From positions 1 through 20,532 of IMG/VR virus record IMGVR_UViG_3300042558_003677: a DNA stretch of 20,532 bases; one strand, written 5' to 3'. Below are positions 6,651 through 14,643 of the stretch, piece by piece; position 1 is the stretch's first letter, and every line of letters starts with the position of its first letter. This stretch comes from a virus. The notes under the pieces are model-generated. The model did not search any database, was not told the DNA's origin, and worked only from the letters and a program-made list of their open reading frames with translations. A program made the translations under genes and the position numbers.

Positions 6651-6656
6651 AATAGC

Positions 6657-6696
6657 AAACAAGTCCTTTTGGTAAATACATCAGAGGACCTTGTTT
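6657..6696 (+). promoter_or_regulatory. Intergenic hairpin carrying a late-promoter-like box and ribosome binding site
   Basis: AAACAAGTCCT (6657-6667) pairs with AGGACCTTGTTT (6685-6696), leaving a single bulged C. The loop contains GGTAAATACA (6671-6680), a TAAATA-type late promoter candidate. The 3' arm contains GAGGA, the apparent ribosome binding site of the 1466-aa gene, about 12 nt before its ATG. This echoes the arrangement at 4558-4592, but the stem is imperfect and lacks a clean T-run, so it is more likely regulatory than a terminator. Confidence 0.45.
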
Positions 6697-6700
6697 ATCC

Positions 6701-9700
6701 ATGGCACAAAATATTATAGATGTAGGCGCCGCTGCCAACGATGGCACTGGTGAACCATTAAGAACAGCTTTTGAAGCTGTTAATAACAATTTCACCCAGA
6801 TATTCGCTGCGGGTCCGGTGGATAGCAATGTCGTTATCTCCGGCAATACTATCACAGTCACTGGTACCAACAACAATCTGGTACTTCGAGCCAATGGAAT
6901 TGGCAATATCCAAGCCAACAGTTCAATCATGCCCAGCATTGATGCTGTGTATGATATCGGCGCTCCCGCTCAAAGAATCGACACAGTTTATGCCCAGTAT
7001 TTCGTGGGCAATGGTGCTGGACTTACCAATGTAACCACTGCTGGCAGCAGCATCAATTCTGGTACCAGTAATGTTCGAATTGTGAGTTCGGGCGGCAATG
7101 CCACAGTGTCAATTGGTGGCGTAAGTAATGTGGCAGTGTTTTCCACCGGTGGTGTCAACGTTGCAGCCAATGTAACTGCTGGAAATTTAGTAACTTCTGG
7201 GGTCAACGGAAATATCACTGGCGCCAATGTAATTTCTGCTGTGACCTTGACTGCATCAGGTAATGTGCTAGGCAATTACTTTCTTGGCAATGGTGCATTG
7301 TTGACTGGTATTTTGACCACAGCATCCAATTTGGTCAGTGGCAACAGCACAGTAAACATTGTGACTCCTGGCGGCAACGTGGCAGTGAGTGTAGGCGGAC
7401 TCAGCAATCGTGCAGTGTTTGCCACGACCAGTGCCACATTTGCAGGCAACATTTTACCTGCAGCCAACAATGTTTACAGTCTTGGATCCAGCACACAACG
7501 TTGGGCCAACATTTGGTTGTCTGGCAGTACCATAAGACTGGGCGACTCAACAATCACGTCCAACACTGACAGTATTGTTTTGAGAAACCCAGTGGGTGGA
7601 TCTTTTGCTGTGCAAGGCACAGCAAATGTGGCCAGCGGATCTTTTGCACTGGGCGACAGCAACCTGGTGATCAACGGCGCCAACGGCAATATCAGTGTGA
7701 GTGTGAATGGCACACCCAATGTGGCAGTGTTTGCCAACACTGGACTCACAGCCACCAATTTGTCTGCTATAGGCTTAGTCAAAGCTTCGGGCAATGTTAG
7801 TGCAGTGGGCAATGTGATTGGTGGCAATGTCATAGCAATCAGTGCGGTAAGTGCTGTGAGTGCAGTTGTTACAGGCAATGTCACTGGTGGCAATGTCATC
7901 ACTGCAGGTGTAGTGAGTGCTGCTTCGGCCAATATTCCAGGCACCTTGACCAGCGGCGTTGTCAATGCTGTGGCGTTGAGCCTGTCAGGCAATGTGATAT
8001 CAGCATTGAACAGTGTCAGTGCAATCACTACTTCGGCCAATGTCACTGGTGGCAACATTATCACCGCCGGCAAAATCACTGCACTTGGCAGCATAGTAGG
8101 CGGTGTATTTGTTGGTGACGGTTCGCAACTGTCTGGCGTGGTAGCTACCAATGTGGGAGTGTTACCCAGTTTGAGTGTGACTGGCAATGTTAGAAGCGGT
8201 AATCTCAATTCACTGGGACAAGTAAGCGCAGTAGGCAATATCACTGGTGGAAATTTGCAAGCCACAGGATTGAGCTTGTCGGGCAATGTGTTGACTCCAT
8301 TGAATGTCACCGGCAACATAGTCAGCAACAACTTGGCCGTGATCAACGACATCACTGGTGCCAACAATTTTGTTACCAACTACATTCAAGCCAATGTGTT
8401 GGTTGTTTCAGTATCTTTGAGCGCCAGCGGCAATGTAATAGGTGGCAATGTCAACAGTTACGCAGCAGTCAGTGCAGTGGCCAATGTTACAGGTGGCAAT
8501 GTTCGCACTGCTGGACAAGTGTCAGCCACAGGAACCATAACTGGTGGCAATGTGCTTACTGGTGGCATTGTTTCGGCCACAGGTGCCATAACTGGTGCCA
8601 ACATCACTGGTGCTAATATTTTAACAGCAGGATTGATTTCTGCCACAGGCAATGTTACAGGCGGCAATGTGGTAGCTGTATCTCTTGTGTCAGCTGCGGC
8701 AGTCAGCGCCACAGGCAATGTCAACAGTGGAAATTTGCGCACAGCAGGTTTGATTTCGGCCGTGGGCAACATCATTGGTGGCAATATCCAAGGTGGAGCC
8801 AATGTCAATGCTGTCACACACACTGGTTTCACAGTGTCAGTATCTGGCAACATCAGCGGCAGCAACGTAATAGCAGCAGACACCATAAATGCACAGTTCT
8901 TCACTGGTACTTCTACGTTTATGACTGGAAATGTCAGTGGCTCTAATGTCAATGCCAATCTAGGAATTTATGCACAGTCTGCGGCAGTGAGTGGCAATGT
9001 AACAGGCGGCAATGTACTTGTACAAGGGATAGTGTCAGCTGCTTCGGTTACTGCCATAGGCAACATCACCAGCGGAAACATTGCAACAGCAGGTTTGATT
9101 ACAGCCACTGGCAATGTCACAGGTGGCAATTTGATCACTGGTGCTGGATTGAGTGCCGCATTTGGAGTTATAATTGGCAACATAGTTGGTGGTAATTTAA
9201 TCACCTCTGGTTTGGTCACCGCCACCGGCAACATAACAGGTGGCAATGTTATAGCAGTTGCAGCAGTGTCAGCAGTGTCCATGGTAGCCACCGGCAACAT
9301 CACTGGTGGTAATTTGATCACATCAGGTTCGCTTGCGTTAGCATCAATGTCTGCCACAGGCAACATTGCTGGAGCAAATCTAATTGCAAGTGATCGAATC
9401 ACAGCAGTAGGTAATGTGATTGGTGGCAATATAGTCACAGCTGGCTATGTAAGCGCCACAGGCAACGTCACAGCTGACTCAGTAAATGCAGCCAATATCA
9501 GTCTCACTGGCAACATATTGAGTGTGTTGAATTCCACCAACAACATCATCACAACTGGCAACATCACTGGTAATTTCTACAGTGGCAATGGCTCTTTATT
9601 GACTGGTGTTTTGGCCACTGGAGTTGGCACACTGGGCAATTTGAGTGTGACAGGAAATATAGACACAGGCAATTTAAACACAGCTGGTCAAGTCAGCGCC

Positions 9701-11101
9701 ACCGGCAATGTTACTGGTGGCAATTTACTGGCTGTTCTTGCTGTGAGTTCTGATTCAGTAAGCACTGCCACAATCACAGCCACTGGCAACATCACTGGTG
9801 GCAATGTGTCAGCTGTAGCTAATGTGTCTGCAGCAATTGTAAATGCCACAGGCAATGTGATTGGCGGAAACATCAGTACATTGGGGCAAATCACTGCCGC
9901 AGCCAATGTCACTGGTGCAAATTTCTTAACAGCAGGGCAAGTCAGTGCCACAGGCAATGTCACTGGTGGTAACATAGTCACTGCAGGTCAAGTTAGTGTG
10001 ACAGGCAATGTACTGACCAATGGTATAATCAGTGCCACAGGAAATATCTTTTCAGCAGGCAACATTCAAGCACAAACATTCATTGGTAACGTGACTGGTA
10101 GTTTGACTCTGACTGGCGCCAACAGTGAAGTGTTGTTCAACCAGTTGGGCTCTATTGGCAGCGGCGCTGGATTGGTGTTTGACTACACAGCAAATGCATT
10201 GACCATAGCTGGTGCAATAACCACAACCAGCGGTGGAGATTTGACTGTGGCTGGTAAAACCACAGTAACAGGCAATATCAGCACAGTGATTGGCAACATT
10301 GGTGGCGGCAATATATTGGCTACCACACTGTTGTCGTCAGCAGGCAACATAGTTGGTGCCAATTTGGTAACTGGCGGTTTGATCACTGCTGTGGGCAACA
10401 TCACTGGTGGAAATTTAATAACAGCAGGTTTTGCCACAGTCACAGGCAACATTGACGGTGGCAATGTTGTAACAGCAGGATTAATCACAGCCACTGGCAA
10501 TGTCATTGGTGGCAATTTGGTCACTGCTGCTTTGATGCAGTCTGACACAGTCAGTGCTGTGGGAAACATCACTGGCGGCAATATTCAAACTGCGGGCCTG
10601 GTCACAGCCACAGGCAACATCACAGGTGGCAACATCATAACAAGCGCACTGGTTGAAGGATTAACTGTCAGTGCCACAGGCAATGTCATAGGTGGCAATG
10701 TTAGCACAGCAGGATTAATCACAGCCACTGGCAACATCACTGGTGGCAATATCAACACAGCAGGTTCTATCACAGCCACTGGCAACATAGTTGGCAGTGT
10801 GATCAATGCCACAAGTCAATTGCAGGGTGTTGCAATCAGTGTAACTGGCAACGTTACTGGTGGAAACGTCATATCCAATGGGGCAATTTCAGCCACTGGC
10901 AATATCACCAGCGGAAATTTACGGGCTGCAGGATTGAGTTTGAGTGGAAATGTGCTCAGTGCGCTGAACATGACCACCAATATCACTACCACAGGCAACA
11001 TCACAGCCAACAACATCGCAGCCACAACCTCCATAAATATTGCAGGAGCAGTGGCAGCCACTGTGGATGATGCAATAGCATTATCAATAGCATTAGGATA
11101 A
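6701..11101 (+). CDS. Giant tail-fibre-like protein with a long GN(V/I) repeat shaft
   Basis: A 1466-aa protein. Residues 1-35 (NIIDVGAAANDGTGEPLRTAFEAVNNNFTQIF) are the NDGTG-type N-terminus known from many phage tail-fibre and baseplate-associated proteins, so the attachment end is clear. Next come two copies of a GNGA-LT-type unit followed by NVRIVSSGGN / TVNIVTPGGN and a VAVF strand (about 104-150 and 197-245). Then comes YSLGSSTQRWANIWLSG (about 258), another common fibre motif. From about residue 360 to 1425 there is almost only the 17-aa repeat typified by ATGN(V/I)TGGN(V/I)xTAGL, sometimes interrupted by SLSGNVLSALN units. Two N-terminal-like inserts with GNGSLLTGVLATGVG recur near 8100 and 9585. 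The last ~40 residues are repeat-free and hydrophobic. A rigid trimeric beta-solenoid shaft is likely, but that is inference. The gap to the next gene is 3 nt. Confidence 0.9.
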   Translation: MAQNIIDVGAAANDGTGEPLRTAFEAVNNNFTQIFAAGPVDSNVVISGNTITVTGTNNNLVLRANGIGNIQANSSIMPSIDAVYDIGAPAQRIDTVYAQYFVGNGAGLTNVTTAGSSINSGTSNVRIVSSGGNATVSIGGVSNVAVFSTGGVNVAANVTAGNLVTSGVNGNITGANVISAVTLTASGNVLGNYFLGNGALLTGILTTASNLVSGNSTVNIVTPGGNVAVSVGGLSNRAVFATTSATFAGNILPAANNVYSLGSSTQRWANIWLSGSTIRLGDSTITSNTDSIVLRNPVGGSFAVQGTANVASGSFALGDSNLVINGANGNISVSVNGTPNVAVFANTGLTATNLSAIGLVKASGNVSAVGNVIGGNVIAISAVSAVSAVVTGNVTGGNVITAGVVSAASANIPGTLTSGVVNAVALSLSGNVISALNSVSAITTSANVTGGNIITAGKITALGSIVGGVFVGDGSQLSGVVATNVGVLPSLSVTGNVRSGNLNSLGQVSAVGNITGGNLQATGLSLSGNVLTPLNVTGNIVSNNLAVINDITGANNFVTNYIQANVLVVSVSLSASGNVIGGNVNSYAAVSAVANVTGGNVRTAGQVSATGTITGGNVLTGGIVSATGAITGANITGANILTAGLISATGNVTGGNVVAVSLVSAAAVSATGNVNSGNLRTAGLISAVGNIIGGNIQGGANVNAVTHTGFTVSVSGNISGSNVIAADTINAQFFTGTSTFMTGNVSGSNVNANLGIYAQSAAVSGNVTGGNVLVQGIVSAASVTAIGNITSGNIATAGLITATGNVTGGNLITGAGLSAAFGVIIGNIVGGNLITSGLVTATGNITGGNVIAVAAVSAVSMVATGNITGGNLITSGSLALASMSATGNIAGANLIASDRITAVGNVIGGNIVTAGYVSATGNVTADSVNAANISLTGNILSVLNSTNNIITTGNITGNFYSGNGSLLTGVLATGVGTLGNLSVTGNIDTGNLNTAGQVSATGNVTGGNLLAVLAVSSDSVSTATITATGNITGGNVSAVANVSAAIVNATGNVIGGNISTLGQITAAANVTGANFLTAGQVSATGNVTGGNIVTAGQVSVTGNVLTNGIISATGNIFSAGNIQAQTFIGNVTGSLTLTGANSEVLFNQLGSIGSGAGLVFDYTANALTIAGAITTTSGGDLTVAGKTTVTGNISTVIGNIGGGNILATTLLSSAGNIVGANLVTGGLITAVGNITGGNLITAGFATVTGNIDGGNVVTAGLITATGNVIGGNLVTAALMQSDTVSAVGNITGGNIQTAGLVTATGNITGGNIITSALVEGLTVSATGNVIGGNVSTAGLITATGNITGGNINTAGSITATGNIVGSVINATSQLQGVAISVTGNVTGGNVISNGAISATGNITSGNLRAAGLSLSGNVLSALNMTTNITTTGNITANNIAATTSINIAGAVAATVDDAIALSIALG
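7790..10980 (+). repeat. Large 51-nt-period repeat array (17-aa GN(V/I)TGGN unit)
   Basis: The unit encodes roughly S-A-T-G-N-(V/I)-T-G-G-N-(V/I)-x-T-A-G-(L/Q)-(I/V). Where units are contiguous, GGCAA(C/T) recurs exactly every 51 nt (for example 10394, 10445 and 10496). Copies are diverged mainly by synonymous changes, with occasional spacers such as SAVSAVSAV. I count about 30 N-(I/V)-T tripeptides across the protein. Higher-order duplications are visible: the segment at about 8092-8260 recurs at about 9560-9726 (GNGSLLTG/GDGSQLSG, then LSVTGN, then GNLN). This is coding repeat, not CRISPR. Confidence 0.92.
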
Positions 11102-11104
11102 AAA

Positions 11105-11437
11105 ATGGCAAATACATTCACGAGAAAACTAGAACAAAACACTGGAACTACTGCTGCCCCAGTGGGCGCATACACAGTGCCAGCCAGCACCAAAACCATA
11201 GTGGTGGGTCTCAGCGTGACCAATACCACCAGCAGTGCTATCACAGCCAATGTGTTTATCAACAACGGAGTGGCCAACACTTATATAATTGCCAGAGGTC
11301 CGGTGCCAGCTGGTTCCAGTTTGGTAGTGGGCGGCGGGGATCAGAAATTGGTACTGATCACTGGCGACACAATGTACGTTCAAAGCAGCGCAGGTACCAG
11401 CATTGATACCGTGATGAGCATATTGGAAATCACCTAA
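11105..11437 (+). CDS. Small virion-associated protein of the fibre module
   Basis: A 110-aa protein (MANTFTRKLEQNTGT...) of a type that I recall as common among tail genes of T4-like environmental phages. It is predicted to be all-beta: a short basic N-terminus, then alternating strands (KTIVVGLSVTNTTSSAITANVFIN) and a C-terminal SLVVGGGDQKLVLITGDTMYVQSS...SILEIT. No catalytic motif, membrane segment or signal is present. AGGA lies in the last codons of the upstream gene, about six bases before the ATG, and the stop overlaps the next ATG by one base (TAATG). That implies coupled translation between the two giant fibre genes and suggests a fibre-associated cap, adaptor or joint protein. Its exact role is unknown. 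Confidence 0.85.
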   Translation: MANTFTRKLEQNTGTTAAPVGAYTVPASTKTIVVGLSVTNTTSSAITANVFINNGVANTYIIARGPVPAGSSLVVGGGDQKLVLITGDTMYVQSSAGTSIDTVMSILEIT

Positions 11438-14400
11438 TGAGTTATATTGGTCTTAATCCTCAGCAAACACTGCTGAATACCAGCACACAGTTCTTCAGTG
11501 GCAATTCAGTGGCCACGCAGTTCAACCTCAACAGAAGCATAGCATCGGCCAGTGATCTTGATGTAATTGTGGGCAATGTATTAAAAGTACCATTTACTGA
11601 TTACATAGCAGGCAATGTGGTATTGATTTTTACCACTCCGCCCGCATCTGGCAGTGACAACATTGCGGTAACATATCGTGCAGGTGCGCTCAACAGCTTG
11701 GATTTAATTTCAGCCAATGCTTTTGGTGCAGGCACAGTGGGTGCGCCCAGTGTGTACTCAGTGGCTGCCAACAATTCAGGACTGTATTGGTCCGACGCAC
11801 AAACAGTGATAGTGACCACTGCCGGAGCCAATCGTGCCACATTCAGCGCCAACATTGAAGCCACCAGCAGCACCACAGGAGCCTTGCGTGTCACAGGTGG
11901 TGCCGGCATAACTGGCAACTTGTACACTAACGGACAAGTGGTGGTAGGCAGCACCAGCACCAGCACCAGCATTACCACAGGTGCCTTGTTGGTAGCTGGT
12001 GGTGTAGGAGTGGTAGGCAACATCAATGTAGGCGGCGGCTTAACTTGTGTGGGTGACTTTGTGGTCAATGGTAACTTTACCACCACTGGAGTAGACAGTC
12101 TTGCAGTGGCAGATCCATTTATCTTTTTGGCTGCAAACAATCCTGGAGACACGTTTGACACCGGCATAGTGGCACAGTACTATGATGGCGCCAACACCAG
12201 ATACAATGGCCTGTTTAGAGATGTGACTGATGCCAAGTACAAGTTGTTCTCCAATCTGTTGACGGCACCCACCACTGTGGTTGACACCACAGATCCCAGT
12301 TTTCAACTGACAGACCTGGTACTGGCCAATGTCAGCGCCACAGGCAATGTCAACGCTGCATTTTTCACCGGCAATGGTGCTGCTTTAACTGGTATTGCAC
12401 AGTTGACCACCACCATATTCAACAGCAATTCTGCTGTGAACATACCAACCATCAATGGCAATATTTTCAGCAATGTGAACAATGTAAACATTGTGACTGT
12501 GTCCAGTATTGGCCTGGCAGTGACTGGTGCCATATCTGGATCAACTACTGCCAGCATCACTGGCAATATTGTTGCAGGCAATGTAAATGCAGGCAACACC
12601 ATCAGTGCCGCAGGCAACATAACCACATTCGCAGGCAATCTTAGTGCAGGCAACGCACTGATCACTGGATTGATCAGTGCCGCAGGCAATATCACTGGTG
12701 GCAATATCATTGGCACCACGGCTGTGAGCACAGGTGGAAATGTTACTGGTCTCAACATTAAAACCAGCGGTTTTGTGTCAGCCACAGGAGATGTATTTGC
12801 CAACAACGCAAGTTTGTCTGGCAATTTAAGTGTGCCTGTTGATGCCAGTGTCACTGGCAATGTCATAGCTGGCAATGTGTTGAGTTCTGGCATCATGTCA
12901 GCCACAGGCAACATACTTGCACCTTATTTCATAGGCAACGGTGCTGCACTCACAGGCATCGATGCCACCAGCATACAGTTTGGCAACAGCAATGTGCGAG
13001 TGGTCAGTTCAGCTGGCGATGTAACTGTGACAGTGAACGGAGTGGCCAATATAGCGGTGTTCAGTCCGCTGGGTGCCACCATTGCAGGTACCACAAGTGC
13101 GGCCAACCTCAGTGCAACTGGCACAGTCACATTCTCGGGCACCACACAAAATATTAACATTGGAACCAGTCAGACCACAGGCACAACCACTGTGGGAGGT
13201 TCTGCACAAACTGGAACAATTTTAATTGGACAAAGCACAGGCAGTCAAACTGTGGGCATTGGTAACGGTGTGGCCAGTTCAGGCAGCACAAAGAGCGTTC
13301 ACATTGGTGAAAACGGTGCTGCTGGCTCAACCACATTGATTGGCATTGGTCCTGTTACAGCAACCACAGCCGCAGGCACAGCAACATTCAACACTGCCAC
13401 CACGGTGGTCATTGCCAACACTGGCGGGTCAGCACTGAGTGCAGCTGGCAACATTTCAGGTGGCAACGTTCGCACTGCTGGACAAGTATCAGCTGCAGGA
13501 ACCATAACTGGTGGTAATGTATTAACTGGCGGATTGATCAGTGCCACTGGCAACATCACTGGTGGTAATTTAATCTCTGTAGGAGCCACCAGCACTACAG
13601 GTGCAAGTACCGCAGGTAGTTACAGTGCCGCAGGCAACATCACTGGTGGCAACGTGCTAACTGGCGGCTTGATCAGTGCCACTGGCAACATTGATGGCGG
13701 CAATGTCAACACAGCAGGCTTGATCACAGCTACTGGCAACATAACATCCGCTGGCAATGTGATTGCTGGCAATTTGGTCACTGCCAATTTAGTGCAAGCT
13801 ACCACACTCAGTGCCACAGGCAACATCATTGCAGGAAACCTCAATGCAGCTGGATTGAGTCTTACCAGCAATGTGGTCAGCAGTTTGAATGTGACTGGTA
13901 ATGTCACTGGTGGCAATATCAATTCTGCTGATTTGATCAGTGCAGTAGGCAATATTATTGGTGGTAATGTGCTGGGTGGTGCCAATGTCAATGCCACCAC
14001 ACACACAGGTAGTACAGTTAGTGTCACAGGTGAGATCACAGGTGGTAATGTCACAGCCACCAACTTAACTGGCACTTTGGCCACAGCCGCACAGACCAAT
14101 GTCACATCACTGGGCACACTCACTGCACTGGCAGTCAGCGGTGCAATCACAGTGAACAGCACCAATGCAGTCACAGCCATCGTGAATGGCGGAACCAACG
14201 GTGTGGGCAACATTGGAACCAGCGTGACTGGTTTCAACACAGTGTTTGCCAAAGCAACCACAGCACAATATGCTGACTTGGCCGAGCTGTATGCTGCGGA
14301 CGCAGAATATGCACCAGGAACAGTGTTGGATTTTGGCGGCGCCAATGAAGTCACATTGAGCATTGGTATCAACAGTGTGCGAGTGGCCGGAGTGGTCAGT

Positions 14401-14643
14401 ACCAGTCCTGCTCACTTGATGAACAGCACGTTGCAAAGTGCTCACACTGCGGCTCTTGCGCTGACCGGTCGTGTGCCAACATCAGTTGTAGGAAAAGTAC
14501 GCAAAGGTGACATGATGGTCACAGCCGGAGGCGGTGTGGCACAGGCCTGTGCAGAACCCCGAATGGGAAGTGTGATTGGCAAGGCCGCACAAGATCACCC
14601 AGGCGGGTCAGGCATGATTGAAATTGTTGTAGGAAGATTATAA
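11437..14643 (+). CDS. Large fibre-like protein with GNV repeats and conserved C-terminal domain
   Basis: A 1068-aa protein. Residues 1-90 (MSYIGLNPQQTLLNTS...DNIAVTYRAGALNSL) are an N-terminal module typical of aquatic T4-like phage tail proteins. Around residues 215-290 is a non-repetitive domain with SLAVADPFIFLAANNPGDTF...YYDG. Residues ~300-870 carry the same GN(V/I) repeat as the preceding fibre gene, with a NVRVVSSAGDVTVTV unit near 520. Residues ~944-1068 are a compact, repeat-free domain: AQYADLAELYAADAEYAPGTV, then RVAGVVST, TGRVPTSVVGKVRKGDMM and GMIEIVVGRL. It matches a C-terminal domain recurrent in phage fibres, likely for trimerisation or host contact. The start overlaps the previous stop by one base. 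It is paralogous to the 1466-aa protein over long stretches. Confidence 0.88.
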   Translation: MSYIGLNPQQTLLNTSTQFFSGNSVATQFNLNRSIASASDLDVIVGNVLKVPFTDYIAGNVVLIFTTPPASGSDNIAVTYRAGALNSLDLISANAFGAGTVGAPSVYSVAANNSGLYWSDAQTVIVTTAGANRATFSANIEATSSTTGALRVTGGAGITGNLYTNGQVVVGSTSTSTSITTGALLVAGGVGVVGNINVGGGLTCVGDFVVNGNFTTTGVDSLAVADPFIFLAANNPGDTFDTGIVAQYYDGANTRYNGLFRDVTDAKYKLFSNLLTAPTTVVDTTDPSFQLTDLVLANVSATGNVNAAFFTGNGAALTGIAQLTTTIFNSNSAVNIPTINGNIFSNVNNVNIVTVSSIGLAVTGAISGSTTASITGNIVAGNVNAGNTISAAGNITTFAGNLSAGNALITGLISAAGNITGGNIIGTTAVSTGGNVTGLNIKTSGFVSATGDVFANNASLSGNLSVPVDASVTGNVIAGNVLSSGIMSATGNILAPYFIGNGAALTGIDATSIQFGNSNVRVVSSAGDVTVTVNGVANIAVFSPLGATIAGTTSAANLSATGTVTFSGTTQNINIGTSQTTGTTTVGGSAQTGTILIGQSTGSQTVGIGNGVASSGSTKSVHIGENGAAGSTTLIGIGPVTATTAAGTATFNTATTVVIANTGGSALSAAGNISGGNVRTAGQVSAAGTITGGNVLTGGLISATGNITGGNLISVGATSTTGASTAGSYSAAGNITGGNVLTGGLISATGNIDGGNVNTAGLITATGNITSAGNVIAGNLVTANLVQATTLSATGNIIAGNLNAAGLSLTSNVVSSLNVTGNVTGGNINSADLISAVGNIIGGNVLGGANVNATTHTGSTVSVTGEITGGNVTATNLTGTLATAAQTNVTSLGTLTALAVSGAITVNSTNAVTAIVNGGTNGVGNIGTSVTGFNTVFAKATTAQYADLAELYAADAEYAPGTVLDFGGANEVTLSIGINSVRVAGVVSTSPAHLMNSTLQSAHTAALALTGRVPTSVVGKVRKGDMMVTAGGGVAQACAEPRMGSVIGKAAQDHPGGSGMIEIVVGRL
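12330..14060 (+). repeat. GN(V/I) repeat array in the 1068-aa protein
   Basis: Two blocks of the same 17-aa/51-nt unit (about 12330-12960 and 13430-14060) flank a non-repetitive stretch containing VRVVSSAGD and TTVGGSAQTGTILIGQS. The second block holds stretches nearly identical at protein level to the 1466-aa gene, for example GGNVRTAGQVSA(A/T)GTITGG and ISAVGNIIGGN followed by GGANVNA. This indicates duplication or exchange between the two genes. Confidence 0.88.

Noticed and set aside
7474-8379. Series of minus-strand open frames through the 1466-aa gene (also near 8458-8958, 8968-9438, 10183-10581) and the 1068-aa gene (12303-12914, 13620-14372)
   Set aside because: All are antisense shadows with the same LPPVTLPVA-type composition. 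None has a convincing ribosome binding site or a recognisable domain.
7790-10980. Regularly spaced repeats suggesting a CRISPR array or minisatellite
   Set aside because: The 51-nt period is in frame inside one uninterrupted coding region and units vary mostly at third codon positions. There are no constant repeats separated by unrelated spacers and no cas genes.
11037-11046. TAAATA core near the end of the 1466-aa gene as a late promoter for the 110-aa gene
   Set aside because: It encodes conserved-looking residues inside the C-terminus and lies about 70 nt from the next start. The 3-nt gap and ribosome binding site point to co-transcription, so I did not list it as a promoter.
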